A stretch of DNA of 64,000 nt from Rhizobium aethiopicum (GCF_900094625.1 NZ_FMAJ01000006.1:186001-250000); one strand, 5' to 3'; positions 51,176 to 62,805 are shown, counted from the first letter of the stretch. Numbers and translations are program-made. Notes: generated by a model from the letters alone, not told the origin.

Positions 51176-52408
51176 ATGACCGACACCGTTCTCGACCGCT
51201 TTCTCCGTTATGTCGTGATCGACACTCAATCCGATCCCTCCTCATCGGCGCAACCGACCACAGAAAAACAGAAGGACCTCGGGCGGGTTCTGGTCGACGA
51301 ACTGCTGAAGATCGGGCTTTCGGACGCCCATCTCGATGAACATGGCTATGTCTATGCCACCATTCCGGCCAATAGCGACAAGACGGTGCCGGTCATCTGT
51401 TTCTGCTCGCACATGGATACGGCGCCCGATTTCAGCGGCATGGATGTCAAGCCGCAGGTCGTCAGCAATTATGCCGGCGGCGATATCCGGCTTATCGGCG
51501 ATTCAAGTCGGGTGATCCGTGTCGCCGAACATCCCGAGCTGAAGAACCAGAGCGGCAACGACATCGTCACGACCGATGGAACGACATTGCTCGGCGCCGA
51601 CGACAAGGCGGGACTGGCGGAAATCATGACCGCGGCCCAGATTCTGGTCGACAATCCGGATATCCGGCACGGGACGATCAAGATCCTGTTCACGCCCGAT
51701 GAAGAAGTCGGGCGCGGCGTAAACAAGGTCGACCTCGGCAAGCTCGGTGCGGACTTCGCCTATACGATGGACGGCGAGACGGCGGGTCATATCGAGGATG
51801 AAACCTTCTCGGCCGACGGAGTCGAGATCAGCATATCAGGCGTGGCGATCCATCCCGGTTTTGCCAAGGACCGCATGGAAAACGCCATCAAGATCGCCGG
51901 CGCCATCATCGACCGGCTACCGAAGAATTTGTCACCGGAGACGACTGAAGGCAAGCAGGGCTTCATCCATCCGGTCGGCGTGACCGGCTCGATGGAGAAG
52001 GCGTCGCTGAGCTTCATCATTCGCGATTTCACCGATGAGGGGCTCGTGGAAAAGGAGGCGATGCTGGAGACCATCGTCAAGCAGGTGATGTCAGCCTATC
52101 CCGGCTCGACCTATCATTTCCAGGTGACGGAGCAGTATCGCAACATGAAGGCGGTGCTCGACCGTCATCCCGAGATTGTCGAAAACGCGCTTGAGGCCGT
52201 GCGCCGTGCCGGCATGACACCGGTGCGCGGCAGCATTCGCGGCGGCACGGACGGCTCGCGGCTCTCCTTCATGGGGCTGCCGTGCCCGAACATCTTTGCC
52301 GGCGGCCATGCCTTCCACTCGCCGCTCGAATGGGTGAGCCGCCAGGATATGGAAAAGGCAGTCGCAACGATCGTGGAGCTTGCGAAGATTTGGGAGGAGC
52401 GCGCCTAA
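51176..52408 (+). CDS. pepT: Peptidase T (tripeptide aminopeptidase)
   Basis: 410 aa zinc-dependent M20B peptidase that removes the N-terminal residue of tripeptides. Metal ligands and active site: ICFCSHMDTAPDFSG (His, Asp), LLGADDKAGLAEIM (Asp), FTPDEEVGRGVNKVD (Glu-Glu), YTMDGETAGHIE, and C-terminal FAGGHAFHSPLEW (His). The dimerisation and Arg residues lie in PVRGSIRGGTDGSRLSFMGLPCPN. ATG 51176 follows AGGA at 7 bases; the frame to 51089 adds about 29 unsupported residues. Cytoplasmic, single gene followed by REP-like palindromes. Confidence 0.95.
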   Translation: MTDTVLDRFLRYVVIDTQSDPSSSAQPTTEKQKDLGRVLVDELLKIGLSDAHLDEHGYVYATIPANSDKTVPVICFCSHMDTAPDFSGMDVKPQVVSNYAGGDIRLIGDSSRVIRVAEHPELKNQSGNDIVTTDGTTLLGADDKAGLAEIMTAAQILVDNPDIRHGTIKILFTPDEEVGRGVNKVDLGKLGADFAYTMDGETAGHIEDETFSADGVEISISGVAIHPGFAKDRMENAIKIAGAIIDRLPKNLSPETTEGKQGFIHPVGVTGSMEKASLSFIIRDFTDEGLVEKEAMLETIVKQVMSAYPGSTYHFQVTEQYRNMKAVLDRHPEIVENALEAVRRAGMTPVRGSIRGGTDGSRLSFMGLPCPNIFAGGHAFHSPLEWVSRQDMEKAVATIVELAKIWEERA

Positions 52409-52453
52409 GGGGCTCTCAGGCTACTGACAAACCACTGCAAAACCGGCGACGCT

Positions 52454-52561
52454 ATCCTCGGCCTTGTGCCGAGGATCTGCGCTGGTCAATTAAGGATCCG
52501 AAAATAAATGACTTCCTGTCAAGCAATGCAGTAGTCAGATGCTCGGCACAAGGCCGAGCAT
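52454..52561. repeat. Pair of REP-like palindromes after pepT
   Basis: ATCCTCGGC-CTTGT-GCCGAGGAT (52454-52476) and ATGCTCGGC-ACAAG-GCCGAGCAT (52539-52561), each a 9-bp stem with a 5-base loop. They resemble the pair at 62863-62940, so they are copies of one repeat family. They probably act as 3'-end stabilisers or terminators for the convergent pepT and cell-wall hydrolase genes. Confidence 0.75.
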
Positions 52562-52621
52562 GACGGAAGAGACCTTCTCAAAAACTGAGCGCGCTTTGAT
52601 CTCACGCAAACAGAAACGGCA

Positions 52622-53452
52622 TCAGCCGCCATTGGCCGCGACGCTCCCGCGCAGCATAACGCTGTCATAGGCGGGGCGCGGTGTGGGGATCGCGATCGGC
52701 ATTCCCGGCTCGGGTTGGGTTGAGGTGACCGGCGAGGGTTCCGGCGCGGTCACCGGCGCAGTAATGTGCATCGGCGCCGTGCTCGCCGTCGACATCGGAT
52801 CGGGCGCCGGCAGAGGAACGGGAACGGCCGAGGGTATAAGCGTCTCGAACTGCGGCGGCAGCATGCTTTCGCCCGGCACATAATTCATCGCTACCTCATA
52901 GGAAGGCAGCGGCGGCGGCGTTTGAAGCATGCCGTTGGAATCGCGCTTCTCGTAGAAGGCGTTGCCGCCGGCGACCGTTACATAATGCATGTTGTTGTAG
53001 GGGAATTTCAGCCCGTCGGTGTGGAAGAACATCGCATCCTTCACGGCGGGATGGCGCGCACCCTTGAGGAGGATCGCATCGGCCGCGGTGGCAAGCTGCG
53101 GTTCGGCCTGCGGCTTGACTTCCCGCGTCATGACGCCGGGCGCAAACTGCCTTTCCTGGGCGACGACGCCACAGATCGACGGAGGATAGGCGCCTGACGT
53201 CAGCCTGTTCATAACGACGGTACCGACAGCGAGATAACCGTTCTCGTCGGAATGCTGCGACTCGAAATACATCGCGCGTTTCAGGCAGTCGCGATCTTTG
53301 GCGGTATAATTGAAAGTGACTTTCGCCGCTTGAGCCTGTTTTGTCTTTGCCGGCGTCGTCGCCGGCTTCGGTGTTGTGGTGCAGCCTGCAGCCGCCAGTC
53401 CTACGAATAAAACCCCGATCAGGGATTTTCCAAAGGAAATCTCCGCCCTCAA
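52622..53452 (-). CDS. Cell wall hydrolase, SleB/CwlJ-type lipoprotein
   Basis: 276 aa. The N-terminus GKSLIGVLFVGLAAAGCTTTP holds a lipobox with lipidated Cys at 24, so it is likely an outer-membrane or periplasmic lipoprotein. The hydrolase_2 domain follows: RDCLKRAMYFESQHSDENGYLAVGTVVMNRL with the catalytic Glu in YFES, SICGVVAQERQFAPGV, and HYVTVAGGNAFYEKR. The C-terminal third is Pro-rich and low-complexity. Homologues cut peptidoglycan glycan strands. The only viable start is TTG 53452, 9 bases after AGGAGG. It is convergent with pepT. Confidence 0.88.
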   Translation of the reverse strand: MRAEISFGKSLIGVLFVGLAAAGCTTTPKPATTPAKTKQAQAAKVTFNYTAKDRDCLKRAMYFESQHSDENGYLAVGTVVMNRLTSGAYPPSICGVVAQERQFAPGVMTREVKPQAEPQLATAADAILLKGARHPAVKDAMFFHTDGLKFPYNNMHYVTVAGGNAFYEKRDSNGMLQTPPPLPSYEVAMNYVPGESMLPPQFETLIPSAVPVPLPAPDPMSTASTAPMHITAPVTAPEPSPVTSTQPEPGMPIAIPTPRPAYDSVMLRGSVAANGG

Positions 53453-53676
53453 CGCCAGGTGCCTCCTATGGGATTAGTCCAGCCCTTTATGATTAATGCG
53501 CAAAATCTTTTACTCGTCATATGACCGAAATACAAACAACCTGAGATAACAAATAGCCTGAGGGACTCGCGCCAAATGCGATTCCTGCAATCATCCCTGA
53601 GATCGCCGCTGCATAATTCCCAAAAATTAAGGAATCATGCAGCAACTCAACGTGTTACAGCGCACTTTGCGCTCCA

Positions 53677-54717
53677 TCAGCTGCGGAACAGCTTCCAGCG
53701 AGTCGGCTTGAACGCCACGCGGTTGCGGTCGAGCCGGTCAGCCTCGCTCGGCGGCAGCTCGATTTCGATATTTGGCCGATCGTTGCCGATATCCAGTTCG
53801 ATGTGACGGGTGCCGGCGACGCGGCGGCTGGAGACGGGCTGGCCGGCAATGCAGTTTTCGGCTGATTCGCAGAGCCTGACATCATGCGGACGGAAATAGA
53901 GCTGCGCGGGTCCGTCCGGCTCGCCTTCGGCATTGAGGCCGAGCGAGCGGCCTTCAAAGCGGATATCGCCCTCGGATATCTCGACCTGCAGGCAGTTCGA
54001 TTGGCCGATGAAGCCGAAGACGAAGGGCGAGTTCGGATTGTCGTAGACTTCGTCGGGTGTGCCGACCTGCTCGATCGCGCCCTGGCTCATGACGACGACC
54101 CGGTCGGCGAGTTCCAGAGCCTCGTCCTGGTCGTGGGTGACAAAAACTGTGGTGTGGCCGGTGCGGTCGTGGATCTCGCGCAGCCATTTGCGCAAGTCCT
54201 TGCGCACCTGGGCATCGAGCGCCCCGAAGGGTTCGTCGAGCAGAAGCACGTTCGGCTCGACCGCCATGGCGCGGGCGAGCGCCACGCGCTGGCGCTGACC
54301 GCCGGAAAGCTGGGCGGGATAGCGTTTTTCGAGACCGGAAAGCTGCACGAGTTCGAGCAGTTCCAGCGCCCGCCGGCGGATGTCGGCTTTCGCCGGACGC
54401 CGCGCACCTTTTCTGACCCTCAGGCCGAAGGAGACGTTGTCGAGCACCGTCATGTAGCGGAAGAGTGCATAATGCTGGAAGACGAAGCCGATATTGCGCT
54501 GCTGCACCGATTTCTTCGAGGCATCCTCCTCGCCGAAGAAGATCTGCCCTTCGGTCGGGCTTTCCAGGCCGGCGATCAGCCGCAGCAATGTCGTCTTGCC
54601 GGAGCCTGAAGGGCCGAGCAGTGCGATCAGCTCGCCGGAGCGGATGCCGAGCGAGACATCGTGCAGCGCCGGAAAACGCTCGAATTCCTTGCGGATGTTT
54701 TGAACACGTACTTCCAT
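53677..54717 (-). CDS. cysA: Sulfate/thiosulfate ABC importer, ATP-binding protein CysA
   Basis: 346 aa. Walker A GPSGSGKTT, Q-loop FVFQHYALFRYMTV (the FRYM form is typical of CysA), signature LSGGQRQR, Walker B VLLLDEPFGALDAQVRKDLRKWLREIHD and H-loop FVTHDQDEALELADR. The C-terminal TOBE-like part (YFRPHDVRLC) matches sulfate-importer ATPases. It powers CysTW. It is the last gene of the binding protein-cysT-cysW-cysA operon, starting 10 bases after cysW. Downstream lies an AT-rich gap of 224 bases without a clear terminator. Confidence 0.95.
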   Translation of the reverse strand: MEVRVQNIRKEFERFPALHDVSLGIRSGELIALLGPSGSGKTTLLRLIAGLESPTEGQIFFGEEDASKKSVQQRNIGFVFQHYALFRYMTVLDNVSFGLRVRKGARRPAKADIRRRALELLELVQLSGLEKRYPAQLSGGQRQRVALARAMAVEPNVLLLDEPFGALDAQVRKDLRKWLREIHDRTGHTTVFVTHDQDEALELADRVVVMSQGAIEQVGTPDEVYDNPNSPFVFGFIGQSNCLQVEISEGDIRFEGRSLGLNAEGEPDGPAQLYFRPHDVRLCESAENCIAGQPVSSRRVAGTRHIELDIGNDRPNIEIELPPSEADRLDRNRVAFKPTRWKLFRS

Positions 54718-54727
54718 TCCAAATCCT

Positions 54728-55606
54728 TCAGTGCCGCCGGCTGGCGGAGATTTCAGCGCTGTAGCGCATTTCCAGCAGCGTCTTCAAAACAAGAGTGACA
54801 AGCGCCAGCAAGGCCAAAAGCGTGGCGACGGCGAAAGCGCCGGTGAAATTATACTCGTTATAGAGAATCTCCACCTGCAGCGGCATGGTGTTCGTCTGGC
54901 CGCGAATGTGACCTGAGACCACCGACACGGCGCCGAATTCGCCCATGGCGCGGGCGTTGCAAAGCAGCACGCCGTAGAGCAGGCCCCACTTGATGTTCGG
55001 CAGCGTCACGTACCAGAAGGTTTGCCAGCCGCTGGCGCCGAGCGAAAGGGCTGCCTCCTCGTCGGCCGTACCCTGTTCCTGCATCAGCGGGATCAGTTCG
55101 CGGGCGACGAAGGGGAAAGTGACGAACATCGTCGCCAGCACCAGTCCGGGCACGGCGAACAGGATCTTGATCTCATAGGCGCTGAGCCATTGGCCGAGCC
55201 ATGTATTGGCGCCGAACAGAAGTACGAAGACCAGGCCCGATATGACTGGCGAAACCGAAAAAGGCAGGTCGATCAGCGTCGTCAGAAATGCCTTGCCCTT
55301 GAACTCGAACTTGGCAATCGCCCATGCGGCGGCGACCCCGAACGCGAGGTTGAGCGGCACGCTGATTCCGGCGACGATCAGTGTCAGGCGGATCGCCGAG
55401 AAGGTTTCGGCGTCGCCGAGCGCCTCGAGAAAGGGGCCGGCGCCCTTGCGGAAGGCTTCGACGAAGACGGCGGCGAGCGGCAGAAGCAGGATCAGCAGCA
55501 GGAAGACCAGCGAAAGTATGATCAGGCTGTAGCGCGCGATCCGGTGTTCGGTCGTCACCGAACGCAGCTTTTGCGGTTGAACGGTTGCATCAAGCGCCAT
55601 AGCCAT
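54728..55606 (-). CDS. cysW: Sulfate ABC importer, permease CysW
   Basis: 292 aa, six helices. [29 protein letters not shown] is the first, with the sulfate-permease motifs [33 protein letters not shown], the EAA-like loop [57 protein letters not shown] and the C-terminal helix. It pairs with CysT. Its first 17 bases overlap the cysT end. ATG 55606 or ATG 55600 may be used (MAMALDAT). Confidence 0.94.
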   Translation of the reverse strand: MAMALDATVQPQKLRSVTTEHRIARYSLIILSLVFLLLILLLPLAAVFVEAFRKGAGPFLEALGDAETFSAIRLTLIVAGISVPLNLAFGVAAAWAIAKFEFKGKAFLTTLIDLPFSVSPVISGLVFVLLFGANTWLGQWLSAYEIKILFAVPGLVLATMFVTFPFVARELIPLMQEQGTADEEAALSLGASGWQTFWYVTLPNIKWGLLYGVLLCNARAMGEFGAVSVVSGHIRGQTNTMPLQVEILYNEYNFTGAFAVATLLALLALVTLVLKTLLEMRYSAEISASRRH

Positions 55607-56447
55607 ACCTCCGCCTGCTCCAGCTCTGGATGAGATTGATGACCAGCAGCATGGCGAAGGAGATGATCAGCATGATCGCTGCAATGCCGGTCGCCGCCGC
55701 ATAATTATACTCTTCGAGTTTGATGATGATCAGCAGCGGCGCGATCTCCGATTTGAACGGCAGGTTGCCGGCGATGAAGATGACCGAGCCGTATTCGCCG
55801 ACGCCGCGGGCAAAGGCGAGCGCAAAGCCGGTGAGCACGGCCGGCGCCAGCCCCGGCAGCAGCACGCGGAAAATCGTCTGCAGGCGGTTGGCGCCGAGCG
55901 TTGCCGCAGCCTCCTCCACCTCCTTGTCGATTTCCTCCATGACCGGCTGCACAGTGCGCACCACGAAGGGCAGGCCGACGAAGATCAGCGCCACGACGAT
56001 GCCGGCCGGGGTGAAGGCGATCTTGATGCCGAGCGGCGTCAGAAACTGGCCGATCCAGCCGTTCGGCGCATAAAGCGTCGTCAGCGCAATGCCGGCAACG
56101 GCGGTCGGCAGGGCGAAAGGCAGATCGACCATGGCGTCGATGACGCGCTTGCCGGGGAAACGGTACCGCACCAGCACCCAGGCGAGGATGATGCCGAAGA
56201 CGGCATTGACGACTGCGGCGAGGAAGGCGCTGCCGAAGCTGATGCGAAGCGCGTTCAGCGTGCGCGGATCGAGCGCGATCGACCAGAATTTCTCCCAGCC
56301 GAGCGCGCTCGACCGGACGGCAAGGCCCGAGAGCGGAATGAGGATCAGAAGGGTGAGCCAGGTCAAGGTAAGGCCGAGCGCCATTCCGAAACCCGGAATG
56401 ACGCTCGGCCGCCTGAACCGCCACCGTGTGGGGCTATGTGCTTTCAT
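55590..56447 (-). CDS. cysT: Sulfate ABC importer, permease CysT (CysU)
   Basis: 285 aa, six helices. [35 protein letters not shown] opens it; the CysT-type sequence [40 protein letters not shown] and the loop [59 protein letters not shown] are diagnostic. It begins 8 bases after the binding-protein stop and overlaps cysW by 17 bases, so translation is coupled. Confidence 0.94.
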   Translation of the reverse strand: MKAHSPTRWRFRRPSVIPGFGMALGLTLTWLTLLILIPLSGLAVRSSALGWEKFWSIALDPRTLNALRISFGSAFLAAVVNAVFGIILAWVLVRYRFPGKRVIDAMVDLPFALPTAVAGIALTTLYAPNGWIGQFLTPLGIKIAFTPAGIVVALIFVGLPFVVRTVQPVMEEIDKEVEEAAATLGANRLQTIFRVLLPGLAPAVLTGFALAFARGVGEYGSVIFIAGNLPFKSEIAPLLIIIKLEEYNYAAATGIAAIMLIISFAMLLVINLIQSWSRRRYGYGA

Positions 56448-56455
56448 GAAATCTA

Positions 56456-57481
56456 TTATTGGGCCGGCTTGTAGATTTGGTCAAATACCCCGCCATCGCC
56501 GAAGAATTTCGGCTGCGCTTCTTTCCAGCCGCCGAAATCGTCGATCGTGGCCAGCGTCAGCTTCGGGAAGCGGGCGATATCGGCCGGATCGGCAGATTCC
56601 GGCTTGATCGGCCGGTAATAGTGCTTGGCGGCGATCTTCTGGCCCTCATCGGAATAGAGGTAGTTGAGATAGGCTTCGGCGACCTTGCGCGTGCCCTTCT
56701 TGTCGACATTGCCGTCGACGATGGCGACCGGTGGGTCGGCGCGGATGGAGAAGGTCGGCGTCACGATCTCGAACTGGTCGGGCCCGAGCTCTTCGAGCGA
56801 AAGATAGGCTTCGTTTTCCCAGGCGAGCAGCACGTCGCCGAGGCCGCGCTGGACGAAGGTGGTGGTGGCGCCGCGCGCACCGGTGTCGAGAACGGGAACA
56901 TGCTGCAGCAGTTTGGCGACATAGTCCTGTGCCTTGGCATCGTCGCCGCCATTCGCCTGCTTGGCCCATGCCCAGGCGGCCAGGAAGTTCCAGCGGGCGC
57001 CGCCCGATGTCTTCGGGTTCGGCGTGATCACCTGCACGTCGTCCTTGATCAGGTCGCCCCAATCCTTGATGCCCTTCGGGTTACCCTTGCGGACCAGGAA
57101 GACGATGGTCGAGGTGTAGGGCGTCGAATTGTTCGGGAGCTTGGCTTTCCAGTCGACTGGGATCTTGCCGGTCGCCTTGGCGATGGCGTCGATATCGCCT
57201 TCGAGGGCAAGCGTCACGACGTCGGCGTCGAGGCCGTCGATGACAGAGCGCGCCTGGGCACCGGAGCCGCCATGCGAGGCCTTGATCGTCACAGCCTCAC
57301 CATTGTCCTTCTGCCACTTCGCGGCGAAAGCAGCATTGAAATCCTTATATAATTCGCGCGTCGGATCATAGGACACGTTAAGCAGCGTCTGATCCGCGAA
57401 TGCCGGAGCAACGCTGCCGATCGCGAAGCTGCCTGCCATGACCGCAGCCGTGAGGAGCCGGGTGAGCCGTTGTGTCTGCAT
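56456..57481 (-). CDS. Sulfate-binding periplasmic protein
   Basis: 341 aa. Signal peptide [20 protein letters not shown] to AFADQ. Mature protein starts [26 protein letters not shown], with the sulfate-binding segments [25 protein letters not shown] and [16 protein letters not shown], and [23 protein letters not shown], which are characteristic of Sbp/CysP. AGGAGG precedes ATG 57481. It is the first gene of the operon. The upstream 358-base gap to the porin gene presumably has the CysB-type control site, but none was obvious. Sbp versus CysP cannot be decided by sequence alone. Confidence 0.93.
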   Translation of the reverse strand: MQTQRLTRLLTAAVMAGSFAIGSVAPAFADQTLLNVSYDPTRELYKDFNAAFAAKWQKDNGEAVTIKASHGGSGAQARSVIDGLDADVVTLALEGDIDAIAKATGKIPVDWKAKLPNNSTPYTSTIVFLVRKGNPKGIKDWGDLIKDDVQVITPNPKTSGGARWNFLAAWAWAKQANGGDDAKAQDYVAKLLQHVPVLDTGARGATTTFVQRGLGDVLLAWENEAYLSLEELGPDQFEIVTPTFSIRADPPVAIVDGNVDKKGTRKVAEAYLNYLYSDEGQKIAAKHYYRPIKPESADPADIARFPKLTLATIDDFGGWKEAQPKFFGDGGVFDQIYKPAQ

Positions 57482-57839
57482 GAGAACCCTCCTGTTTCTG
57501 TCTTAACTCTATCAAGTCAGTCGTATAATGAAACGAAACGTCTTCCTGTTCTGGCGGGTCTGATAGAATGTCATTCCATTTGAAGGGCGAATTTGAAATG
57601 GCCGTGCCGGAGTTGGCCGCGGCCAATCCCGCTGCCGCTCTCTGGCTGCCGCAAAACCGTGTTTTTTTGGCCACAGTTCCTCCACATCAGGCAAGGGCGA
57701 GGCAGATTTTCGCCCGGATTTTGCCGCGGTGACACTTGTGGATTCCTATATGGCGGCGGTGCGGTCTTATTCGCCGACCGTTACGTGGGGGCATCCTTGA
57801 AATGCGCCTCACATTCCAAACCTGTTAGGGCCATTCAAA
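57482..57839. other. 358-base divergent gap, sulfate operon/porin
   Basis: No gene is seen. It contains the leaders of two well-transcribed genes: a minus-strand AT-rich stretch just before the sulfate-binding protein, and AGGG 9 bases before the porin start. No strong promoter hexamer pair could be picked by eye. Confidence 0.5.
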
Positions 57840-58856
57840 ATGAATATCAGAGCTATCCTTTTTGCCTCCGTTGCCGCCCTTGCCGCGGCATCCGGAGCCC
57901 GCGCTGCCGACGCCATTGTGGCGGCAGAACCCGAGCCCGTGGAATATGTTCGCGTTTGCGACGCCTACGGGACCGGTTATTTTTATATTCCGGGAACGGA
58001 AACATGCCTTTCGATCGGCGGTTACATCCGTACCGAAGTGCGCTTCGGCGACAATATCGCCGGTGATTCCGACGTAAACTTCTGGACTCGCGGTCAGGTC
58101 ACCTTCCAGGCCAAGAACGACACCGAGTTCGGCACGCTCACCGGCGTCATGACGCTGCGCTACAACGTCGACAATGCTTCCGATCAGGAAGCGCTGCTGG
58201 ATGAGGGTTACCTCGACATCGCCGGCTTCCGCGTTGGTAAGCTCTACAGCTGGTGGGACGATGACATGAGCGGCGAGACCGATACGCTCGCCAGCAACGA
58301 GACGACCCACAACTCGATCCGTTATCAGTACGAGAATGGTGCCTTCGCGGCCGGCCTCTCGATCGACGAGCTGGAAGAAGACTACGCCACCAAGCCGGGC
58401 GAAGGCCCGAACAACTTCGGCGTCGCAGGCCAGGTCTCCTACAAGGCCGGCGCCATCAGTGCCTACCTGCTTGCCGGCTATGACACCGACACCAGCGAAG
58501 TCGCGGTCCGCGGTATCGTATACGCCGACATCGGTCCCGGCACGCTCGGCATCGCCGGCGTCTGGGCAAGCGGCGCCAACTACTACTACGAAGAGTCCGA
58601 ATGGACGATCGCAGCGGAATACGCCTTGAAGATCAACGAGAAGTGGTCGGTCACCCCCGGCTTCCAGTACTTCGAGAACATTGCGCTCGAGGCTGACGGC
58701 AACGGCTTTACCGGCGGCAGCGCCTACACGACTGGTGTGACGATCGACTACCGCATCGTCGAAGACCTGCGTTCGAAGCTCAGCGTGCAATATCACGATG
58801 AGGACGAAGGCGACGACGAAGTCTTCGGCTTCCTGCGCTTCCAGCGCGACTTCTAA
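57840..58856 (+). CDS. Outer-membrane porin (Porin_2 family, rhizobial type)
   Basis: 338 aa. Signal peptide MNIRAILFASVAALAAASGARA, then the conserved Omp2/RopA-like start YVRVCDAYGTGYFYIPGTETCLSIGGYIRTEVRFGD with two Cys that form a disulfide loop, alternating beta-strand pattern throughout (VNFWTRGQVTFQAKNDTEFGTLTGVMTLRYN), acidic turns (WDDDMSGETD) and a final Phe needed for outer-membrane assembly. It forms a trimeric pore for small hydrophilic solutes. It is a single gene ended by a strong terminator. Being next to the sulfate importer is likely chance. Confidence 0.93.
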   Translation: MNIRAILFASVAALAAASGARAADAIVAAEPEPVEYVRVCDAYGTGYFYIPGTETCLSIGGYIRTEVRFGDNIAGDSDVNFWTRGQVTFQAKNDTEFGTLTGVMTLRYNVDNASDQEALLDEGYLDIAGFRVGKLYSWWDDDMSGETDTLASNETTHNSIRYQYENGAFAAGLSIDELEEDYATKPGEGPNNFGVAGQVSYKAGAISAYLLAGYDTDTSEVAVRGIVYADIGPGTLGIAGVWASGANYYYEESEWTIAAEYALKINEKWSVTPGFQYFENIALEADGNGFTGGSAYTTGVTIDYRIVEDLRSKLSVQYHDEDEGDDEVFGFLRFQRDF

Positions 58857-58879
58857 GTTGGTCTGATTGCAGACGAGCG

Positions 58880-58906
58880 GGCGCGGCCTTCGGGCCGCGC
58901 CTTTTT
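58880..58906 (+). terminator. Strong intrinsic terminator after the porin
   Basis: A perfect 9-bp GC stem GGCGCGGCC/GGCCGCGCC with a TTCG loop is followed by TTTTT, 24 bases after the porin stop. The ptsN gene converges on it from the other side. Confidence 0.9.
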
Positions 58907-59361
58907 CATACCCGCGAATCGGCGATGAAGTCGGAATAGAATTCGTCCGCCGTCCGTGCCTTGCGCATGGCCGCGAGCACGCCGTCCGATTGCAGCCGCC
59001 GGGCGATGGCAGACAGGACATTCAGATATTCGCCGCGGTTGTTCTCCCCGAAAAGCAGCACGAAGGCGATGTCGGTTGGGATATCGTCGATCGCCTCGAA
59101 AGCCAGGGGCTGCGCGAAACGGAGTAGGATGCCGCGCGGGCTCGTCATGCCATCGATGGCGGCATGCGGGATGGCTATGCCGTTGCCGATCCCCGTGGAG
59201 CCGAGCCTCTCACGCGCTTCGAGCGCCTTCAGTATAATATGGCTGTCGACGGAGAAGGCCTTGGCGGTCTTGTCGGCGATGATCTGCAGCGCGCGCCATT
59301 TCGTCGGTGCGGAGACGCCGATGAAAGTGTGCTCCGGCCGGATGATGTTGGGAAGGTTCAT
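58906..59361 (-). CDS. ptsN: PTS IIA component, PtsN (EIIA-Ntr)
   Basis: 151 aa. Nitrogen-PTS IIA protein, phosphorylated on H66 in GIGNGIAIPHAAI. The rest of the EIIA-fructose-type fold is present: SSGILxR-like SPRGILLRFAQPLAFEAIDDIPTDIAFVLLFGENNRGEYLNVLSAIARRL. PtsN controls potassium uptake by binding KdpD in Escherichia coli, and rhizobial PtsN also affects Kdp. It lies 47 bases after kdpE on the same strand, so co-transcription with kdp is probable. ATG 59361 starts MNLPNIIRPEH; the longer frame to 59529 overlaps kdpE. This may be the second rhizobial ptsN, the usual one being beside rpoN. Confidence 0.92.
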   Translation of the reverse strand: MNLPNIIRPEHTFIGVSAPTKWRALQIIADKTAKAFSVDSHIILKALEARERLGSTGIGNGIAIPHAAIDGMTSPRGILLRFAQPLAFEAIDDIPTDIAFVLLFGENNRGEYLNVLSAIARRLQSDGVLAAMRKARTADEFYSDFIADSRV

Positions 59362-59407
59362 GGCATTCTCGATATAGTGGACTCGATAGGTCGGACAACG
59401 GGAGAGG

Positions 59408-60096
<689 letters not shown>

Positions 60097-60100
<4 letters not shown>

Positions 60101-62805
60101 TTGAGTTCATCCAGTTTCGGAATATCGTTGGGTTTCGGCAGGTGGATGGTGAAGACGGCGCCCGGCCGCCCCCTTCGGTTGCCGGCGGTAATCGTGCCGC
60201 CCATCGCCTCGATGAAGCCGCGGCAGATGGAAAGGCCGAGGCCGGTGCCGGCGCGCACCTGATCGCCCTTGCGCACACGGTAGAAGGTGTCGAAGACACG
60301 GGCGAGGTCGGCCGGCGGAATGCCCGGCCCTTCGTCCGAGACCTGCAGGACGACGTTGTGGGCATCGGCCCAGCCATCGATGTGGATGACGGATCCCTCG
60401 GGAGCGTATTTGGCGGCATTGTCGAGCAGGTTAAAGATCACCTGCTCGAACAGGACGGGATCGACGCGCACCATCGGCAGGTCTGCCGGAATGCCCATTT
60501 GCATCTTGTGGCGCTCGAGGATCTTTGCGGCGCGGCGCAAGGCGCCGCCGACGATATCGCCGGCATAATGCAGCGCCGAGTTCGGTTCCATCGCACCGGA
60601 TTCGATCTTGGTCATGTCGAGCAGGTTTGCGATGAAACGGTTAAGGCGCTCGGACTCGTCGACGACGGTGGAAAGCAGGTCGCTGCGGTCCTCCGCCGGC
60701 ATCGAGGCGAAATAGTCGCGCAGCGTGCCGGCGGCGCCGAGGATGGCGGCAAGCGGCGTTTTCAGGTCATGTGAAATCGAGGTGAGCAGCGCCGAACGCA
60801 GTCGGTCGGCTTCGGCCGCGAGCCTTGCCCGGTCGACATCGGCGACGAGCTGGACGCGTTCGATCGCAAGGGCCGCCTGGTCGGCTAGCGCATCGAGCAG
60901 GCGCTGCTGCTCGGGCGTCAGCAACGGTCCGTCGCGTCGATCGCTGTCGAGGCCGATGACCCCGACGGCGGTGCGCCCGGTTCTGAGCGGCACGTAGAGC
61001 CGTTTGGCGCCCGGCAATGTATCGGCGCCGCGCCCGGCGGCGTGATTGTGCTCCCAGGCCCAGCGGGCGGCGGCGATATCGGCGTCGTCGAGCGTGTCGT
61101 CGGGCGGATAACCAGCCTTGACGGCAATGCTTCCCTCTTCCGGCAGAAGCAGCACGACACGGACCTTCAGCATCGAGGCGAGCTGAAAGGCGGTCGCCCA
61201 GAGCACGTCGTCGAGCGTGCCGGTGCCGGCGAGCTTCTTCGAGAAGAGATAGAGATCTTCCGTCGTGCGCGCCCGCTGCCTGGCGGCGGCCGCCTGGCGC
61301 TGCACGGTCGCGGTCAGATTGCTGGCGATGATGGCGACGCCCAGGAAAAAGAACAGCGCAAGCACGCTTTCCGGATCGCTGATCGTCAGCGTGTAGCGCG
61401 GCGGCAGGAAGAAGAAGTTGAAGGACAAGGCGCCGAGAATACAGCTGTAGAGCGCCGGCCGAAGCCCATGCAGGACGGCGGAGGTCAGCACCGCCATCAG
61501 GAAGACGAGGGCGAGGTTGCGCACGTCGAGCACCTGGTCGAGCACGATACCGACCGCGAGCGCGATGGCGACATAGACTGTCGCCAGCAGATAGGCTTTG
61601 AAATCGAGTTGGGGGGGCGTGGCTGCTGCCCTGACCCCGCGCGCGGTGGTGCCGTCCTTCTCATTGCCTGAAATGACATGGACGCTGATCTCGCCGGTCT
61701 TGCGGATCAGCTCGTCGGTGACCGAACGGCTCCACCAGTCGCGCCATGTCGGTTTTTTCGGTGCGCCGATCACGATATGGGTGACGTTGTTGGCGGTGGC
61801 GTGGCGCACAAGCTCTTCGGCGACTTCGCGGCCGGGAATGGTGATCGCCTCGCCGCCGAGCTGCTCGGCAAGCCGCAGCGTCGCCGCGACGCTATCGCGC
61901 TCCGCCTCCGTCAGATTGATCGAACGGTTGGTCTCGATGTAGACGGCGGCCCAGGGCGCGCGCAGGCGTGAGGCCATGCGCGAGGCGTAGCGCACCAGCG
62001 AGGCCGAGCGCGGGCGATGGTCGACTGAGACGAGCACGCGTTCGCCGGCCGCCCAGGGGCCGGAGATGGCATGGGCCTGCATGTGGGTGAGCAGCTGGTC
62101 GTCCACGCGTTGGGCGGTCTTACGCAGCGCCAGTTCTCTCAGCGCCGTCAGGTTGCCGGGCGTGAAATAGTTGGTCAGCGCTCGCTCGGCGGTGCGCGGT
62201 ATATAGACCTTGCCGTCATGCAGCCGCTTGATTAGATCGTCCGGCGTCAGGTCGATGATCTCGACATCATCGGCAAGGTCGATGATCGAGTCCGGTACCG
62301 TCTCGCGCACGCGGATGCGGGTGATCTGCGAAACGACGTCGTTCAGGCTCTCGACATGCTGGATATTCAGCGTCGTATAGACGTCGATGCCGCGGTCGAG
62401 CAGCTCCTTGACGTCGAGATAGCGTTTCGGATGGCGGCTGCCCTCGGCATTGGTATGGGCGAGTTCGTCTACCAGCACGAGTCCGGGTCTGCGGGCGAGG
62501 ATGCCGTCGAGATCCATTTCCTCGAGCGTCCGGCCACGATAGGCGACCTTCACCCGCGGAATGATCTCGAAGCCGGCAAGGAGCGCTTCGGTCTCCTTGC
62601 GGCCGTGGGTCTCGACGACGCCGATGACGACATCGAGACCCTCGGCGATTTTGGCCCGGCCGGAGATCAGCATTTCGTAGGTCTTGCCGACGCCGGGGGC
62701 GGCGCCGAGGAAGATTTTCAGACGGCCGCGCGTCTCCGCCCGGGCTTTTTCGAGAAGCGCATCGGGCGAGGGCCTGCCGGCCTGGTCGCGATTGTCGTCT
62801 GGCAT
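60097..62805 (-). CDS. kdpD: KdpD, potassium/turgor sensor histidine kinase
   Basis: 902 aa with the full KdpD order: N-terminal KdpD domain with the Walker-like GAAPGVGKTYEM; universal-stress-like domain; four helices (residues about 400-500); GAF-type domain; kinase core with phospho-His in TSISHDLKTPLAAILGAAGTLRDYF and the ATP site NLLDNAAKYAPEGS. It senses low potassium and phosphorylates KdpE; it is the known contact of PtsN. The kinase and receiver genes overlap, and kdpC lies 187 bases upstream with REP-like repeats between. Confidence 0.95.
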